Positions 24,994 through 33,163 of a DNA stretch of 64,000 nt are shown one piece after another; the first letter of the stretch is position 1, and each line of letters begins with the position of its first letter. The stretch is taken from positions 1 through 64,000 of the forward strand of contig NZ_AOJH01000105.1 of NCBI RefSeq assembly GCF_000337355.1, in the 5' to 3' direction. The position numbers and the translations under genes were made by a program. This DNA is from Halorubrum kocurii JCM 14978 (GTDB lineage Archaea > Halobacteriota > Halobacteria > Halobacteriales > Haloferacaceae). The notes below the pieces were generated by a model. The model was not told where the DNA came from. It was given only the letters and a program-made list of their open reading frames with translations, and ran no database searches.

Positions 24994-26319
24994 CTACCAG
25001 GTGAGCCCCTCGTACGTCAGCCCGTCGCGACGCTCGACGATCCGGCGGCCGTCGATCACGACCGGCGCCGCCATCGCGTCGAACGCGTCGTCGAGCGCCG
25101 CGAACTCGTCCCAGTCGGTGACGACGAGCGCGGCCGTCGCGCCCTCCAGCGCGCCCGCGGCCGAGTCGGCGTACGCCGCGTCGGGGAAGCGTTCGCGCAT
25201 ATTCGCGGTCGCGACGGGGTCGTACCCGACGACCTCGGCGCCCCGCGCCTGCAGTCCCTCGATGACCGGAATCGCCCGCGAGTTTCGGATGTCGTCGGTG
25301 CCGGGTTTAAAAGCGAGTCCGAGTACGGCGACGCGCTCGCCCGCGACGTCGGCGTGGGAGTCGAGCAGTTCGAGCATGCGCTCCGGCTGGCCGTCGTTCA
25401 CGGCGACCGCAGCGTCGAGCATGGCCGGCTCGTAGCCCGCCTCGCGGGCTGCCGACCTAATTGCATCCACATCTTTGGGAAAACAACTCCCGCCCCACCC
25501 CACCCCCGAGCGAAGGAACCGCGCCCCGATCCGGTCGTCGAGGCCGACCGCGTCCATCACCTCGTAGGCGTCGATGCCGAACCGCTTGCAGATGTTCCCG
25601 AGGTCGTTCGCCAGCGAGATCTTCGACGCGAGGAAGGCGTTGTTCGCGTACTTGATCATCACGGCGGTCTCGGGGTCGGTCCGGATGACCGGCACGTCCC
25701 CGTCGGTCGCGGCGACCAGCGGCTCGTACAGCGCCTCCAACCGCGCCGTCGCCCACTCGGACTCGGCCCCGAAGACGAGCTTGTCCGGGTGCTGGAAGTC
25801 GTCGACCGCGGTCCCCTCGCGGAGGAACTCGGGGTTGGTCGCGAGCTCGACGCGGTCGGCCGCGTCGCCGGCGCCCTCGTCGAGCGCCTCGCGCACCGCT
25901 CTCACGCCCGGCGGCGTGATCGTGCTCTTGACGACGACGAGGTGGCGGTCGTCGGGGGCCCCGGACGCGGAGCCGTCCGCGGCCCCCGCTTCCGCCAGCG
26001 CCTCCCCCGTCATCTCGGCGGCCGCGGTGAGCGCCCCGAGGTCGATGCTCCCGTCCTCGTTCGAGGGGGTGCCGATCGCGAGGAACGTCACGTCGGCGTC
26101 GGGGACGCCGCCGTACTCGGTCGTGGCGCGGAGCCGGTCGCCCGCGTGTTCGGCCAGCAGCTCGTCGAGACCGGGCTCGTGGATGGCCGCGTGCCCGTCG
26201 TTGATCGCCGCGACCACGTCTGGATCGATGTCGATGGCGGTCACGTCGTGACCCGCGTCCGCGAGGCAGGCCGCGAGGGTCGTTCCGACGTAGCCGCTTC
26301 CGACGACGGTGACTCGCAT
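24994..26319 (-). CDS. aglM: UDP-glucose 6-dehydrogenase (AglM-type)
   Basis: A 441-residue NAD-dependent dehydrogenase that oxidises UDP-glucose to UDP-glucuronate. The N-terminal [20 protein letters not shown] is the NAD fold, [15 protein letters not shown] follows, and the catalytic Cys is in [14 protein letters not shown]. The C-terminal domain has [20 protein letters not shown]. In Haloferax volcanii the homologue AglM provides UDP-glucuronate for S-layer N-glycosylation; the same role is likely here. A small insertion (SGAPDDR) near residue 120 is unremarkable. No other agl gene is adjacent. Confidence 0.93.
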   Translation of the reverse strand: MRVTVVGSGYVGTTLAACLADAGHDVTAIDIDPDVVAAINDGHAAIHEPGLDELLAEHAGDRLRATTEYGGVPDADVTFLAIGTPSNEDGSIDLGALTAAAEMTGEALAEAGAADGSASGAPDDRHLVVVKSTITPPGVRAVREALDEGAGDAADRVELATNPEFLREGTAVDDFQHPDKLVFGAESEWATARLEALYEPLVAATDGDVPVIRTDPETAVMIKYANNAFLASKISLANDLGNICKRFGIDAYEVMDAVGLDDRIGARFLRSGVGWGGSCFPKDVDAIRSAAREAGYEPAMLDAAVAVNDGQPERMLELLDSHADVAGERVAVLGLAFKPGTDDIRNSRAIPVIEGLQARGAEVVGYDPVATANMRERFPDAAYADSAAGALEGATAALVVTDWDEFAALDDAFDAMAAPVVIDGRRIVERRDGLTYEGLTW

Positions 26320-26417
26320 ACCGAAGCAAGCGACCCCCGCCTCAAAGAACGTTGCGCGTCTCCGGATCCGAGATCCGCTCCGGGCGATACTTACCTGCGG
26401 CCCACCGAGGCGACGGT

Positions 26418-26966
26418 ATGTCCGAAGGGCCGGACCCGGAGAGGGCGGAGACGCGCCGACCAGCGGCGGCCGACCGCGTCGACCGGGTCCCCCGCCGCGT
26501 CGGCTGGCTCCTCGTCGTCGCCCTCCTCGCGGTCCCGATGGCCGTGATTCCCGGGGAGAACCTCACCCTCGTGACCCTCTGGGGCTTCCTGAACGCGGCC
26601 GGCTCCGGCGGGCCGCTCGGCGCCGGCGGCTACCCCGTGTGGGCGTACTTCCTCGAGCAGCCGCGCGCGTTCGGGTCGCTCCCGGCGTCGATCCGGGCGT
26701 GGCCGCTCGCGATCGGGTTCTACGTGGTCGCGGCGGCCAGCGCGACGGCGGGCGTCGCGCTGGGGCGGGAGGACCGACGCGTCACCGGCGGGCTGCTCGC
26801 GCTCGCCGCGGCCGCGAGCCTGTGGGTCTCCGTCGGCGTCGCGACCCGGTTCGGCGTCGGGACGACCGCCGGCTGGCTCGCCGTGATCCCGGTCGGCGCG
26901 CTCGCGACGGCGGCGGTCGCCGTCGGGGTCTACGGGCGCGACCTCCGTGGCGCGTTCGAGCGGTGA
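26418..26966 (+). CDS. TIGR04206-like haloarchaeal membrane protein
   Basis: A 182-residue protein with an N-terminal charged stretch and about four hydrophobic segments (residues 27-45, 94-115, 125-145, 150-170). The [20 protein letters not shown] loop and overall layout match what I recall of haloarchaeal TIGR04206 proteins, whose function is unknown. The ATG at 26418 sits about 100 bp from the divergent aglM start. The next gene (ZIP transporter) starts 67 bp downstream with its own TATA element. Confidence 0.75.
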   Translation: MSEGPDPERAETRRPAAADRVDRVPRRVGWLLVVALLAVPMAVIPGENLTLVTLWGFLNAAGSGGPLGAGGYPVWAYFLEQPRAFGSLPASIRAWPLAIGFYVVAAASATAGVALGREDRRVTGGLLALAAAASLWVSVGVATRFGVGTTAGWLAVIPVGALATAAVAVGVYGRDLRGAFER

Positions 26967-27033
26967 CCGCGGCGCGGGACGGGCCGCGCCGCCGTCGGCT
27001 CCATTTATATACGCGGGAGCGAAACGCCGTCCC

Positions 27034-27960
27034 ATGACGACCCTTCCGACCGTCGTCGCCGTCAGCGGCGTGACGGGGCTCGCGACCGGGCTCGGCGCGC
27101 TCCCGGTGTTCTTCCGGACGCGCGTCACCCATCGCGTCTACGACGCGGCGCTGGGGCTCGCGGCCGGGCTGATGGTCGCGGCCAGCGTCTTCGGCCTGAT
27201 CCTCCCCGGGATGGAGGAGGGGACGCTCACGGCGGTGATGACGGGACTCCTCCTCGGCGGGATCGGCCTGCTCGCCGGGAACTACGCGGTTCCGCACCTC
27301 CACGCGCAGTACCGCGAGTGGCTCCCCGAGGGCGGCGCGACCGGCGACGACGCCGCGGCGATGGCGGTGTCCGACGAGACCGAGCGGCCGGACCACGAAC
27401 TCTCGGCGTTCGCCGACCCCGTCGCGGCCGGCGAGTCCGCCGACTCCACCGATTCCGCCGGGAAAGCCGATCCGTCCGAGTCCGCCGACGCGGCCGCCGA
27501 ACGAGAAGTGACCCTCCGGAAGGCGCTGCTGATCGGCGGGGCGATCACCCTCCACAACGCCCCCGAGGGGCTTGCGATCGGCGTCGCGTTCGCGTCGGGG
27601 TTAGAGGAGGTCGCGCTGGTGCTCGCGGTCGTGATCGGGCTCCAGAACGTGCCCGACGGGTTCGCCTTCGCGGTGCCGATGGCGGACACCGGGATGTCGA
27701 ACCTGCGGGTGATCTGGTACACAACGCTCTCCGGGCTCGTCCCCCAAGTCGTCGCCTCGGTGTTCGGCTTCCTGCTCGTCTCCGTCGCGGCCGGGCTGTT
27801 CCCCGTCGCCTCCGGGTTCGCCGCGGGCGCGATGCTCGCGGTGGTGTTCCGGGAGCTGATCCCCTCCTCGCACGGCCACGGACACGCCGACGCTGCGACC
27901 GGAGCCTTCCTCGTCGGCTTCGTGCTGCTCGTCGTCGTCGACGCGGTCGTCGTGGTGTGA
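27034..27960 (+). CDS. ZIP-family divalent metal transporter
   Basis: A 308-residue transporter with about eight TM helices. TM4 has HNAPEGLAIGVAFASGLEE, the ZIP metal-binding helix. TM5 has LQNVPDGFAFAVP in place of the usual HNIPEG, so one His and one Glu ligand are altered to Gln and Asp. The cytosolic loop between TM3 and TM4 (residues about 105-165) is acidic and Ser/Asp-rich rather than His-rich; a short HGHGHAD lies near the C-terminus. Substrate likely zinc or another divalent cation. A clear TATA (tttatata, 27004-27011) about 25 bp before the ATG supports this start. Confidence 0.9.
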   Translation: MTTLPTVVAVSGVTGLATGLGALPVFFRTRVTHRVYDAALGLAAGLMVAASVFGLILPGMEEGTLTAVMTGLLLGGIGLLAGNYAVPHLHAQYREWLPEGGATGDDAAAMAVSDETERPDHELSAFADPVAAGESADSTDSAGKADPSESADAAAEREVTLRKALLIGGAITLHNAPEGLAIGVAFASGLEEVALVLAVVIGLQNVPDGFAFAVPMADTGMSNLRVIWYTTLSGLVPQVVASVFGFLLVSVAAGLFPVASGFAAGAMLAVVFRELIPSSHGHGHADAATGAFLVGFVLLVVVDAVVVV

Positions 27961-28011
27961 GTCGTACAGGACCGCGACGGCGTTTCAACCCGACACGCCC
28001 TGCGTTCGGCC

Positions 28012-28221
28012 ATGTCAACGACCGTCTCGACGCCCGACGGGGAGCAGACCTGCGCCTACTGCGGCTCGCGGATCTTCGCGCACGACCCGATCTGCGTGCG
28101 CGACTGCGACGACGACTGCGGCTCCCCCGCCTACTTCTGCAACTACGCGTGCCTCTCAGCGCACGTCGGCCAGAAGGGCCTCACCGCGGGGAACGCCTGC
28201 GAGTGGTCGCCGGGGCAGTAA
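28012..28221 (+). CDS. Small Cys-rich zinc-binding protein
   Basis: A 69-residue protein with CAYCGS, IFAHDPICVRDCDDDC and YFCNYACLSAH, i.e. eight Cys plus His able to bind one or two zinc ions in a treble-clef or TRASH-like arrangement. Haloarchaea carry many such micro-proteins, some of which act in stress or biofilm regulation, but this one is not characterised as far as I know. It is 51 bp downstream of the ZIP transporter on the same strand, so metal supply could be a link. Confidence 0.8.
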   Translation: MSTTVSTPDGEQTCAYCGSRIFAHDPICVRDCDDDCGSPAYFCNYACLSAHVGQKGLTAGNACEWSPGQ

Positions 28222-28258
28222 GCGTCGATATCGATCGCGGTCGATCGGTCGCCGGCAG

Positions 28259-28588
28259 TCACAGAACGCCGAGATATCCCGCCGTCGCTCTTGCGATCGC
28301 CTCCGTCGCCTCGTCGGTCAGTCGACCTTCCTTCCTGTGGATGTCTGCGTGTCGTATCGTCACGACGGTCCACGGATTGACGTACGTCTCTCGCGGAAGT
28401 CCGCCGGCGACGAAGTCGGCGTCTGTGAGCGGAACCGCAGCCGACCGTCGCGTCGTCGTCGCGGCGACGTAAACGGCCTCCTCGTCCGTGAACGGGTGCG
28501 TGTCGTCGCTGATCCGAACGTACGGCCGAAAGTCGTTGTCCGCGAATAGATCTGGCCCTTTGACCACCGTTCCCCGTTCGCCGGTCAC
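28259..28588 (-). CDS. PemK/MazF-like toxin of a toxin-antitoxin pair
   Basis: A 109-residue protein with the SH3-like MazF/PemK layout: RGTVVKGPDLFADNDFRPYVRISDDTHPF at the start, then VYVAATTTRRSAAVPL and YVNPWTVVTIRHADI. It would be an endoribonuclease of the PemK-like type. The start ATG overlaps the stop of the upstream HTH gene (ATGA), which is the normal toxin-antitoxin layout with antitoxin first. Catalytic residues cannot be assigned with certainty. The C-terminus ends in a short helix (TDEATEAIARATAGYLGVL). Confidence 0.75.
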   Translation of the reverse strand: MTGERGTVVKGPDLFADNDFRPYVRISDDTHPFTDEEAVYVAATTTRRSAAVPLTDADFVAGGLPRETYVNPWTVVTIRHADIHRKEGRLTDEATEAIARATAGYLGVL

Positions 28589-28908
28589 GCTTCGTCCTCG
28601 CCGTAATAGTCGTCAGTCGTCGACGCCGAACTCGCCGCCTGCTGTGCGGCGAACGACGCGAGCCGGTCGTCCTCGGCGATCGCCCAGTAGCGACCGCGGT
28701 GGCGGACGAGTCCACGGTCCTCCAGTCTGGAGAGCACGGATCCCACGCTCCCGCGTTTGATTCCCGTTCGCTCGTGGATCTCGGTCTGCGTGAACGCCTG
28801 GTCGTCGTGTTCGACGAGGAACGCGAGGACGCGGTACGGCTGGGTTCCGACCGCCACGTCGAGCGCGGCGTCCGGTTCGTCGTCGAACGCGTCGATCCCG
28901 ATCGGCAT
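28585..28908 (-). CDS. MarR-like winged-helix antitoxin/autorepressor
   Basis: A 107-residue protein: residues about 22-75 form a winged helix (PYRVLAFLVEHDDQAFTQTE, then GIKRGSVGSVLSRLEDRGLV) of the MarR type, followed by an Ala/Ser-rich linker and an acidic tail (TTDDYYGEDEA) that may thread into the toxin. It is the first gene of the pair and overlaps the toxin gene by 4 bases. Two direct TTGTAAT words just upstream are a plausible self-binding site. Confidence 0.78.
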   Translation of the reverse strand: MPIGIDAFDDEPDAALDVAVGTQPYRVLAFLVEHDDQAFTQTEIHERTGIKRGSVGSVLSRLEDRGLVRHRGRYWAIAEDDRLASFAAQQAASSASTTDDYYGEDEA

Positions 28909-28918
28909 GTGGAATAGT

Positions 28919-28935
28919 TTGTAATATATTGTAAT
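28919..28935. promoter_or_regulatory. Direct repeat TTGTAAT-ata-TTGTAAT in the toxin-antitoxin promoter
   Basis: Two identical 7-bp words start at 28919 and 28929, spaced 10 bp apart (one DNA turn), so a bound dimer would contact the same face. They begin 11 bp upstream of the antitoxin ATG and overlap the A/T-rich promoter region (TTTATTACAATATATTACAA on the minus strand). Likely the autoregulatory operator. Confidence 0.55.
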
Positions 28936-29016
28936 AAATGTAGTGGCGAAGATCGCAGTTGAGCGTCAACGAACGTGAGAACACGCAGAAAGCGCCGTCG
29001 AAGGCCGTATCGATCT

Positions 29017-30204
29017 CTACTCGTTGTCCGGGCTGCTCGGGTGGTAGTCGGTGTCGTACTGTCCCGGATTCGCGTCGACGCGGTCGGGGTTGATGCGGCC
29101 GGCGAGCAGCATGAAGTCGAGGACGGTGCAGTACAGCATCGCCTCGACGACGGGGACGGCCCGCGGCGGGAGCACGGGGTCGTGCCGGCCGACGACCTGC
29201 ACCTCCTTCTCCTCGCCTGTCTCCCAGTCGGCGGAGCGCTGCTTCTTGGGGATCGAGGTGGGCGCGTGCCACGTCGCCTCGCCGTAGATCGGCTCGCCGG
29301 TGGTGATCCCGCCCTGGAGCCCGCCGTGGTCGTTGCCGACGGGGACCGGGTCGCCCTCGTCGCTCTCGACGTGGTCGAACGACTCGCCGTCGTCGAACGT
29401 CCAGTCCTCGTTGCGGTCGCTGCCGGCCACGTCCGTCGCGTCCGTGCCGAGTCCGTACTCGACGCCGGTCGTCGCCGGAATCGAGAACATCGCCTGGCCG
29501 AGCCGGGCGGGGAAGCTGTCGAACCGGGGGGCGCCGAGCCCGCGGGGGACGCCCCGGCACTCGAAGTAGATGGAGCCGCCGATGGAGTCGCCCCGCTCCT
29601 GGTACTCCTCGATCAGCGCCTGCATCTCGGCGGCCGCCTCGGGGTCGGCACAGCGCACGTCGTTCTCCTCGGACCGGTCGAGGATCTGCTCGAAGCTCAC
29701 GTCGTCGGCCTCGACGTCGCCGATGCGGTTGACGTGCGCTTTGATCTCGATGTCGTAGTCGGAGGCGTCGAGCACCTGCTCGGCGACGGCGCCGGCCGCG
29801 ACCCAGTTCACCGTCTCGCGCGCGGAGGAGCGCCCGCCGCCGCCCCAGTTGCGCGTGCCGAACTTCGCGGAGTAGGTGTAGTCGCCGTGCGAGGGCCGCG
29901 GCGCGGTGACGTACGGCTCGTACTTGCCCGAGCGCGCGTCCTTGTTCTGTATCACCATGCCGATCGGCGTGCCGGTGGTGTAGCCGTCCTGGACGCCGGA
30001 GTTGACGACGACCTCGTCGGGCTCGCCCCGCGAGGTCGTGATCATCGACTGGCCCGGCTTGCGCCGGTCGAGCTGCGCCTGGATCGCCTCCTCGTCGAGC
30101 TCGACGCCGGCGGGCACCCCGGAGACCGTCACGCCCATCGCGTCGCCGTGGCTCTCGCCGTACGTCGTCACCTGAAAGAGCCGACCGAACCGGTTCCCGT
30201 TCAT
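29017..30204 (-). CDS. aroC: Chorismate synthase
   Basis: A 395-residue enzyme that converts 5-enolpyruvylshikimate 3-phosphate to chorismate using reduced FMN, the last step of the common aromatic pathway. Family signatures are present: GRLFQVTTYGESHGDAMG near the start, the RRKPGQS segment, SGVQDGYTTGTPIGMVI, the ARETVNWVAAGAVAEQVL region and GLQGGITTGEPI. The ATG at 30204 (MNGNRFGRLF) is chosen over an in-frame start eight codons upstream. Transcribed alone on the minus strand, with A/T-rich flanks on both sides. Confidence 0.95.
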   Translation of the reverse strand: MNGNRFGRLFQVTTYGESHGDAMGVTVSGVPAGVELDEEAIQAQLDRRKPGQSMITTSRGEPDEVVVNSGVQDGYTTGTPIGMVIQNKDARSGKYEPYVTAPRPSHGDYTYSAKFGTRNWGGGGRSSARETVNWVAAGAVAEQVLDASDYDIEIKAHVNRIGDVEADDVSFEQILDRSEENDVRCADPEAAAEMQALIEEYQERGDSIGGSIYFECRGVPRGLGAPRFDSFPARLGQAMFSIPATTGVEYGLGTDATDVAGSDRNEDWTFDDGESFDHVESDEGDPVPVGNDHGGLQGGITTGEPIYGEATWHAPTSIPKKQRSADWETGEEKEVQVVGRHDPVLPPRAVPVVEAMLYCTVLDFMLLAGRINPDRVDANPGQYDTDYHPSSPDNE

Positions 30205-30309
30205 ACACTCACGTGTGGCCGGGGGCATATATGGGTTGCAATCCGCGCAACGGACCGCGGCCTCGCCGCGACCGACGGGCGTTTATAAGTCGATCCCGTT
30301 TGTGGGGCC

Positions 30310-30531
30310 GTGCGCGATCGTCTCACCTCCGATCTGGGCGTGTACGCCCTCTCCGGGCTGTTCTCGCTCGTCGTGTTCGCCGTGGCGCTGGCGCTCCTCT
30401 CGCGGACGCTGCCGGACGGGCTCGGCTCCCGGCAGCTCGTCGGGCTGGTCGTCGGCTACCTGCTGTTCCTCGGCGTCTACACGGTCGCGTGGTACATCTA
30501 CACCGAGATCGAGAGCCGCGAAGAGATCTGA
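30310..30531 (+). CDS. Small two-TM membrane protein with GTG start
   Basis: A 73-residue protein with two hydrophobic helices (residues about 10-30 and 40-63) and a short charged C-terminus (EIESREEI). The GTG at 30310 follows a TATA-like tttata (30282-30287) by about 25 bp, which supports a leaderless message from this codon. The layout resembles haloarchaeal small membrane proteins of unknown function. Confidence 0.7.
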   Translation: MRDRLTSDLGVYALSGLFSLVVFAVALALLSRTLPDGLGSRQLVGLVVGYLLFLGVYTVAWYIYTEIESREEI

Positions 30532-30588
30532 CGGGGCACCGGGTTCCGGCTGCCGAACGGTTTTCACGCCGCCCCGCGACGGGCCGGT

Positions 30589-31368
30589 ATGACGTGGGAC
30601 ACGATCGACCTCGACACCGACGAGGACAGCGGCGTGGCGACGATCACCGTCGACCGCCCCGACCAGCTCAACGCCCTCACCGTCGACACGCTCGAAGCGA
30701 TCGAGGAAGCGCTCGCGGAGGCCGAGGCGGCCGGCGCCCGCGCGCTCGTGCTGGCCGGCGCTGGCGACGAGGCGTTCGTCGCGGGCGCGGACATCTCCTA
30801 CATGGTCGAGCTGTCGACGCCGGAGGCGCAGGCGTACGCGGAGCTTGGGCACCGCGTCGCGGACGCGATCGAGTCGTTCCCGGCCCCGACGGTCGCGGCG
30901 ATCGACGGCTACGCGTTCGGCGGGGGCTCGGAGCTCGCGCTGGCCTGTGACCTCCGCGTGGCCGCCGAGCGCGCCGTGATCGGACAGACCGAGATCGACC
31001 TCGGGATCATCCCCGGTTGGGGCGGCACCCAGCGGCTCTCGCGGCTCGTCGGCGACGAGACCGCGAGGCGGCTCGTCTTCCTCGGCGAGCGGATCGACGC
31101 GACGGAGGCCGCAGCGATCGGCCTCGTCGGTGAGGTCGTTGACGACGATGCGTTCGACGACCGGATCGACGAGCTGGCGGGCGAGCTGGCCGCGAAGCCC
31201 GCGTTCGCGATGCGGGCGGCGAAGGAGGCGCTCAACGGCGCCCGAGACGGGACGCAGGCGGGCGGGCTCGCCCTGGAGCGCCGGGCGTGGTCCGGCCTGT
31301 TCGGCACGCACGACCAGCGCGAGGGGATGCGCGCGTTCCTGGAGAAGCGGGAGCCCGACTTCGAGTAG
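30589..31368 (+). CDS. Enoyl-CoA hydratase/isomerase family protein
   Basis: A 259-residue crotonase-fold enzyme. The oxyanion-hole segments are AGAGDEAFVAGADISYM and GYAFGGGSELALACDLRVA. GQTEIDLGIIPGWGGTQRL contains a Glu at one of the two usual catalytic positions, and the other lies in the preceding GGGSELALACD. It probably hydrates trans-2-enoyl-CoA in fatty acid or 3-hydroxyacyl-CoA metabolism. It is isolated from other beta-oxidation genes; the acyl-CoA dehydrogenase in this window is 13 kb away. Confidence 0.92.
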   Translation: MTWDTIDLDTDEDSGVATITVDRPDQLNALTVDTLEAIEEALAEAEAAGARALVLAGAGDEAFVAGADISYMVELSTPEAQAYAELGHRVADAIESFPAPTVAAIDGYAFGGGSELALACDLRVAAERAVIGQTEIDLGIIPGWGGTQRLSRLVGDETARRLVFLGERIDATEAAAIGLVGEVVDDDAFDDRIDELAGELAAKPAFAMRAAKEALNGARDGTQAGGLALERRAWSGLFGTHDQREGMRAFLEKREPDFE

Positions 31369-31539
31369 GCTCGGTACCGTGGTTGCGCGACGGAGGTCGC
31401 TCGTCCAAACGAGCTGTCGAGCGCGGTCCGGACCGGCGCGTCACGCGATGAAACGCCTGTTCCGCGGCGTTCGGTTCGGGTCCGCGGGTCGCTCGAGGCC
31501 TATGCTGCGTGCGGGGTCAGGACCGATGCCGTCGGTCGC

Positions 31540-31668
31540 TCACTGCTCTCCGCCTCGGAACCGCTGCAACGCTCGAGTCAGCCAGTACGCGGCGTAGACG
31601 AGAACGACCGGCGCGACCAGCGCGAGGATCAGCAACACGCCGGCGGGGGGAGCTTGGAGAGCGACCAT
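31540..31668 (-). CDS. 42-residue single-TM micro-protein
   Basis: A short minus-strand frame encodes MVALQAPPAGVLLILALVAP followed by VVLVYAAYWLTRALQRFRGGEQ: one strong TM helix (residues about 9-30) and a basic C-terminal tail. Codon third positions are G/C-rich as in neighbouring genes, and the protein looks like the many small haloarchaeal membrane proteins. It lies in the gap between the enoyl-CoA hydratase and the phosphoribosyltransferase, 142 bp divergent from the latter. Confidence 0.6.
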   Translation of the reverse strand: MVALQAPPAGVLLILALVAPVVLVYAAYWLTRALQRFRGGEQ

Positions 31669-31809
31669 ACGCTCCGTTGAGCGAGAGTCGTGATACGCTT
31701 TGTGAGGGCCGCACCGAGAGCTGCCGCACCCCCGTCACGCCCCGTGCGATCGGGGTTCACGGAGCCGGGCAATCGCCACGCTTTATTAATCCGCCCGAGT
31801 ACCGGCGAC

Positions 31810-32379
31810 ATGGACCAGTTGCGGCAGTCGCTCCTCGACGCGCCGATCATCGAGAAAGGCGAGTACCAGTACTTCGTCCACCCGATCAGCGACGGCGTCC
31901 CCATGCTCAAACCGGAGCTCCTCCGGGAGATCGTCATCCGGATCATCCGGAAGGCCGAGCTGGAGAACGTCGACAAGATCGTCACCCCCGCGGCGATGGG
32001 GATCCACATCTCCACCGCGCTCTCGCTGATGACCGACATCCCCCTCGTCGTCATCCGCAAGCGCCAGTACGGCCTCGACGGCGAGGTCCCGCTGTTCCAG
32101 GAGACCGGCTACTCCGAGTCGGAGATGTACATCAACGACGTGGAGGAGGGCGACCGCGTCCTCGTCCTCGACGACGTGCTCTCGACGGGCGGCACGATGA
32201 AGGCGATCCTCGACGCGCTCACCAACGAGGTCGGCGCGGACGTCGTCGACGTCGTCGCCGTGATCAAGAAGGCGGGCGAGAACGAGCTCGACCAGACCGA
32301 CTACAACGTGAAGACGCTGATCAACGTCACCGTCGAGGACGGCGAGGTCGTGATCGTCGACGCGCAGGGCGACGACTGA
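31810..32379 (+). CDS. hpt: Hypoxanthine/guanine phosphoribosyltransferase-like (HGPRTase)
   Basis: A 189-residue type I phosphoribosyltransferase. The PRPP-binding motif is [18 protein letters not shown] (residues about 118-135). The start [20 protein letters not shown] and the [20 protein letters not shown] segment match the archaeal HGPRTase (Hpt) branch that resembles bacterial adenine phosphoribosyltransferase. It salvages purine bases to IMP or GMP. A TATA element ctttatta (31780-31787) lies about 25 bp before the ATG. Substrate within the archaeal purine-PRTase group (guanine/hypoxanthine versus adenine) cannot be fixed by sight. Confidence 0.88.
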   Translation: MDQLRQSLLDAPIIEKGEYQYFVHPISDGVPMLKPELLREIVIRIIRKAELENVDKIVTPAAMGIHISTALSLMTDIPLVVIRKRQYGLDGEVPLFQETGYSESEMYINDVEEGDRVLVLDDVLSTGGTMKAILDALTNEVGADVVDVVAVIKKAGENELDQTDYNVKTLINVTVEDGEVVIVDAQGDD

Positions 32380-32394
32380 GAGGCGTCTCCTCTC

Positions 32395-33078
32395 CTACGC
32401 AGTCCGTTTCCGGAGGTCCGCGAGCACGCCGGCAGTGCCGTCCATGTACGGCTCTTCGACCACCACGTCGGCGGCCTCACGGGCGGCGGCGTCGGCGTTG
32501 GCGACCGCGTACGACTCGCCGGCGACCGCGAACGTCGACACGTCGTTCTCGCTGTCGCCGATCGCGACGAACTTGTCCGGCTCGACCCCGAGCGCCTCGG
32601 CGACGCGTTCGAGTCCGCGCCCCTTGCTCACGCCGGTCGACTTGACGTGGAACGCGTAGCCGGTGTCGACGACCTCAACGTCGCCACCGGCGGCCGCGGC
32701 GACCTCGCGGAGCAGCGCCTCGTCGGCGTCGAGCGACAGCGCCACCTCCGTCTCCCGCCATCGGTTCACCGTGTCGCGGCCCCCCCAGCCGAGGTCGCCG
32801 CCGCGCTCGCGGAACGCCTCGACGACGGCCCGCGGAGCGGCCGAGTCGCCGAGGACGGCCGTCTCGTCGTCGACGTGGACGACGCCGCCGTTCTCGGCGA
32901 TGACGGTCTCCGCGCGCCCGAGGAAGTGCGCCAGCGCGACCGGGTACGGGAACGCCTTCCCGGTCGCGAGCACGACAGGGGCGTCCCACTCCGGCAACAG
33001 CTCGAAGACGCGCGCGTCGATCCGGCCGCTCGCCGTCGTCAGCGTTCCGTCGATGTCCAACGCGAGGGGCGGAACCAT
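32395..33078 (-). CDS. Archaeal-type phosphoglycolate phosphatase (HAD, Cof-like)
   Basis: A 227-residue HAD hydrolase of the Cof/SPP subfamily. Motif I is LALDIDGTLT (Asp8 nucleophile and Asp10), motif II VVLATGKAFP, motif III Lys in KGRGLERVAEALG, and motif IV FVAIGDSENDVSTF. Archaeal proteins of this size and pattern are phosphoglycolate phosphatases that detoxify 2-phosphoglycolate from DNA repair or RuBisCO. It converges with the hpt gene (15 bp apart). Confidence 0.88.
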   Translation of the reverse strand: MVPPLALDIDGTLTTASGRIDARVFELLPEWDAPVVLATGKAFPYPVALAHFLGRAETVIAENGGVVHVDDETAVLGDSAAPRAVVEAFRERGGDLGWGGRDTVNRWRETEVALSLDADEALLREVAAAAGGDVEVVDTGYAFHVKSTGVSKGRGLERVAEALGVEPDKFVAIGDSENDVSTFAVAGESYAVANADAAAREAADVVVEEPYMDGTAGVLADLRKRTA

Positions 33079-33163
33079 ACAGGATGTGAGGCCACCGCGC
33101 GCAACTGTCTTGCGTTCGCGGCCGACCGACCGATCGGATAAAAGGTGCGGCGGCGGACCCGCC

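Noticed and set aside
28613..30208. 531-codon Arg-rich minus-strand frame over aroC
   Set aside because: Out-of-frame shadow of chorismate synthase.
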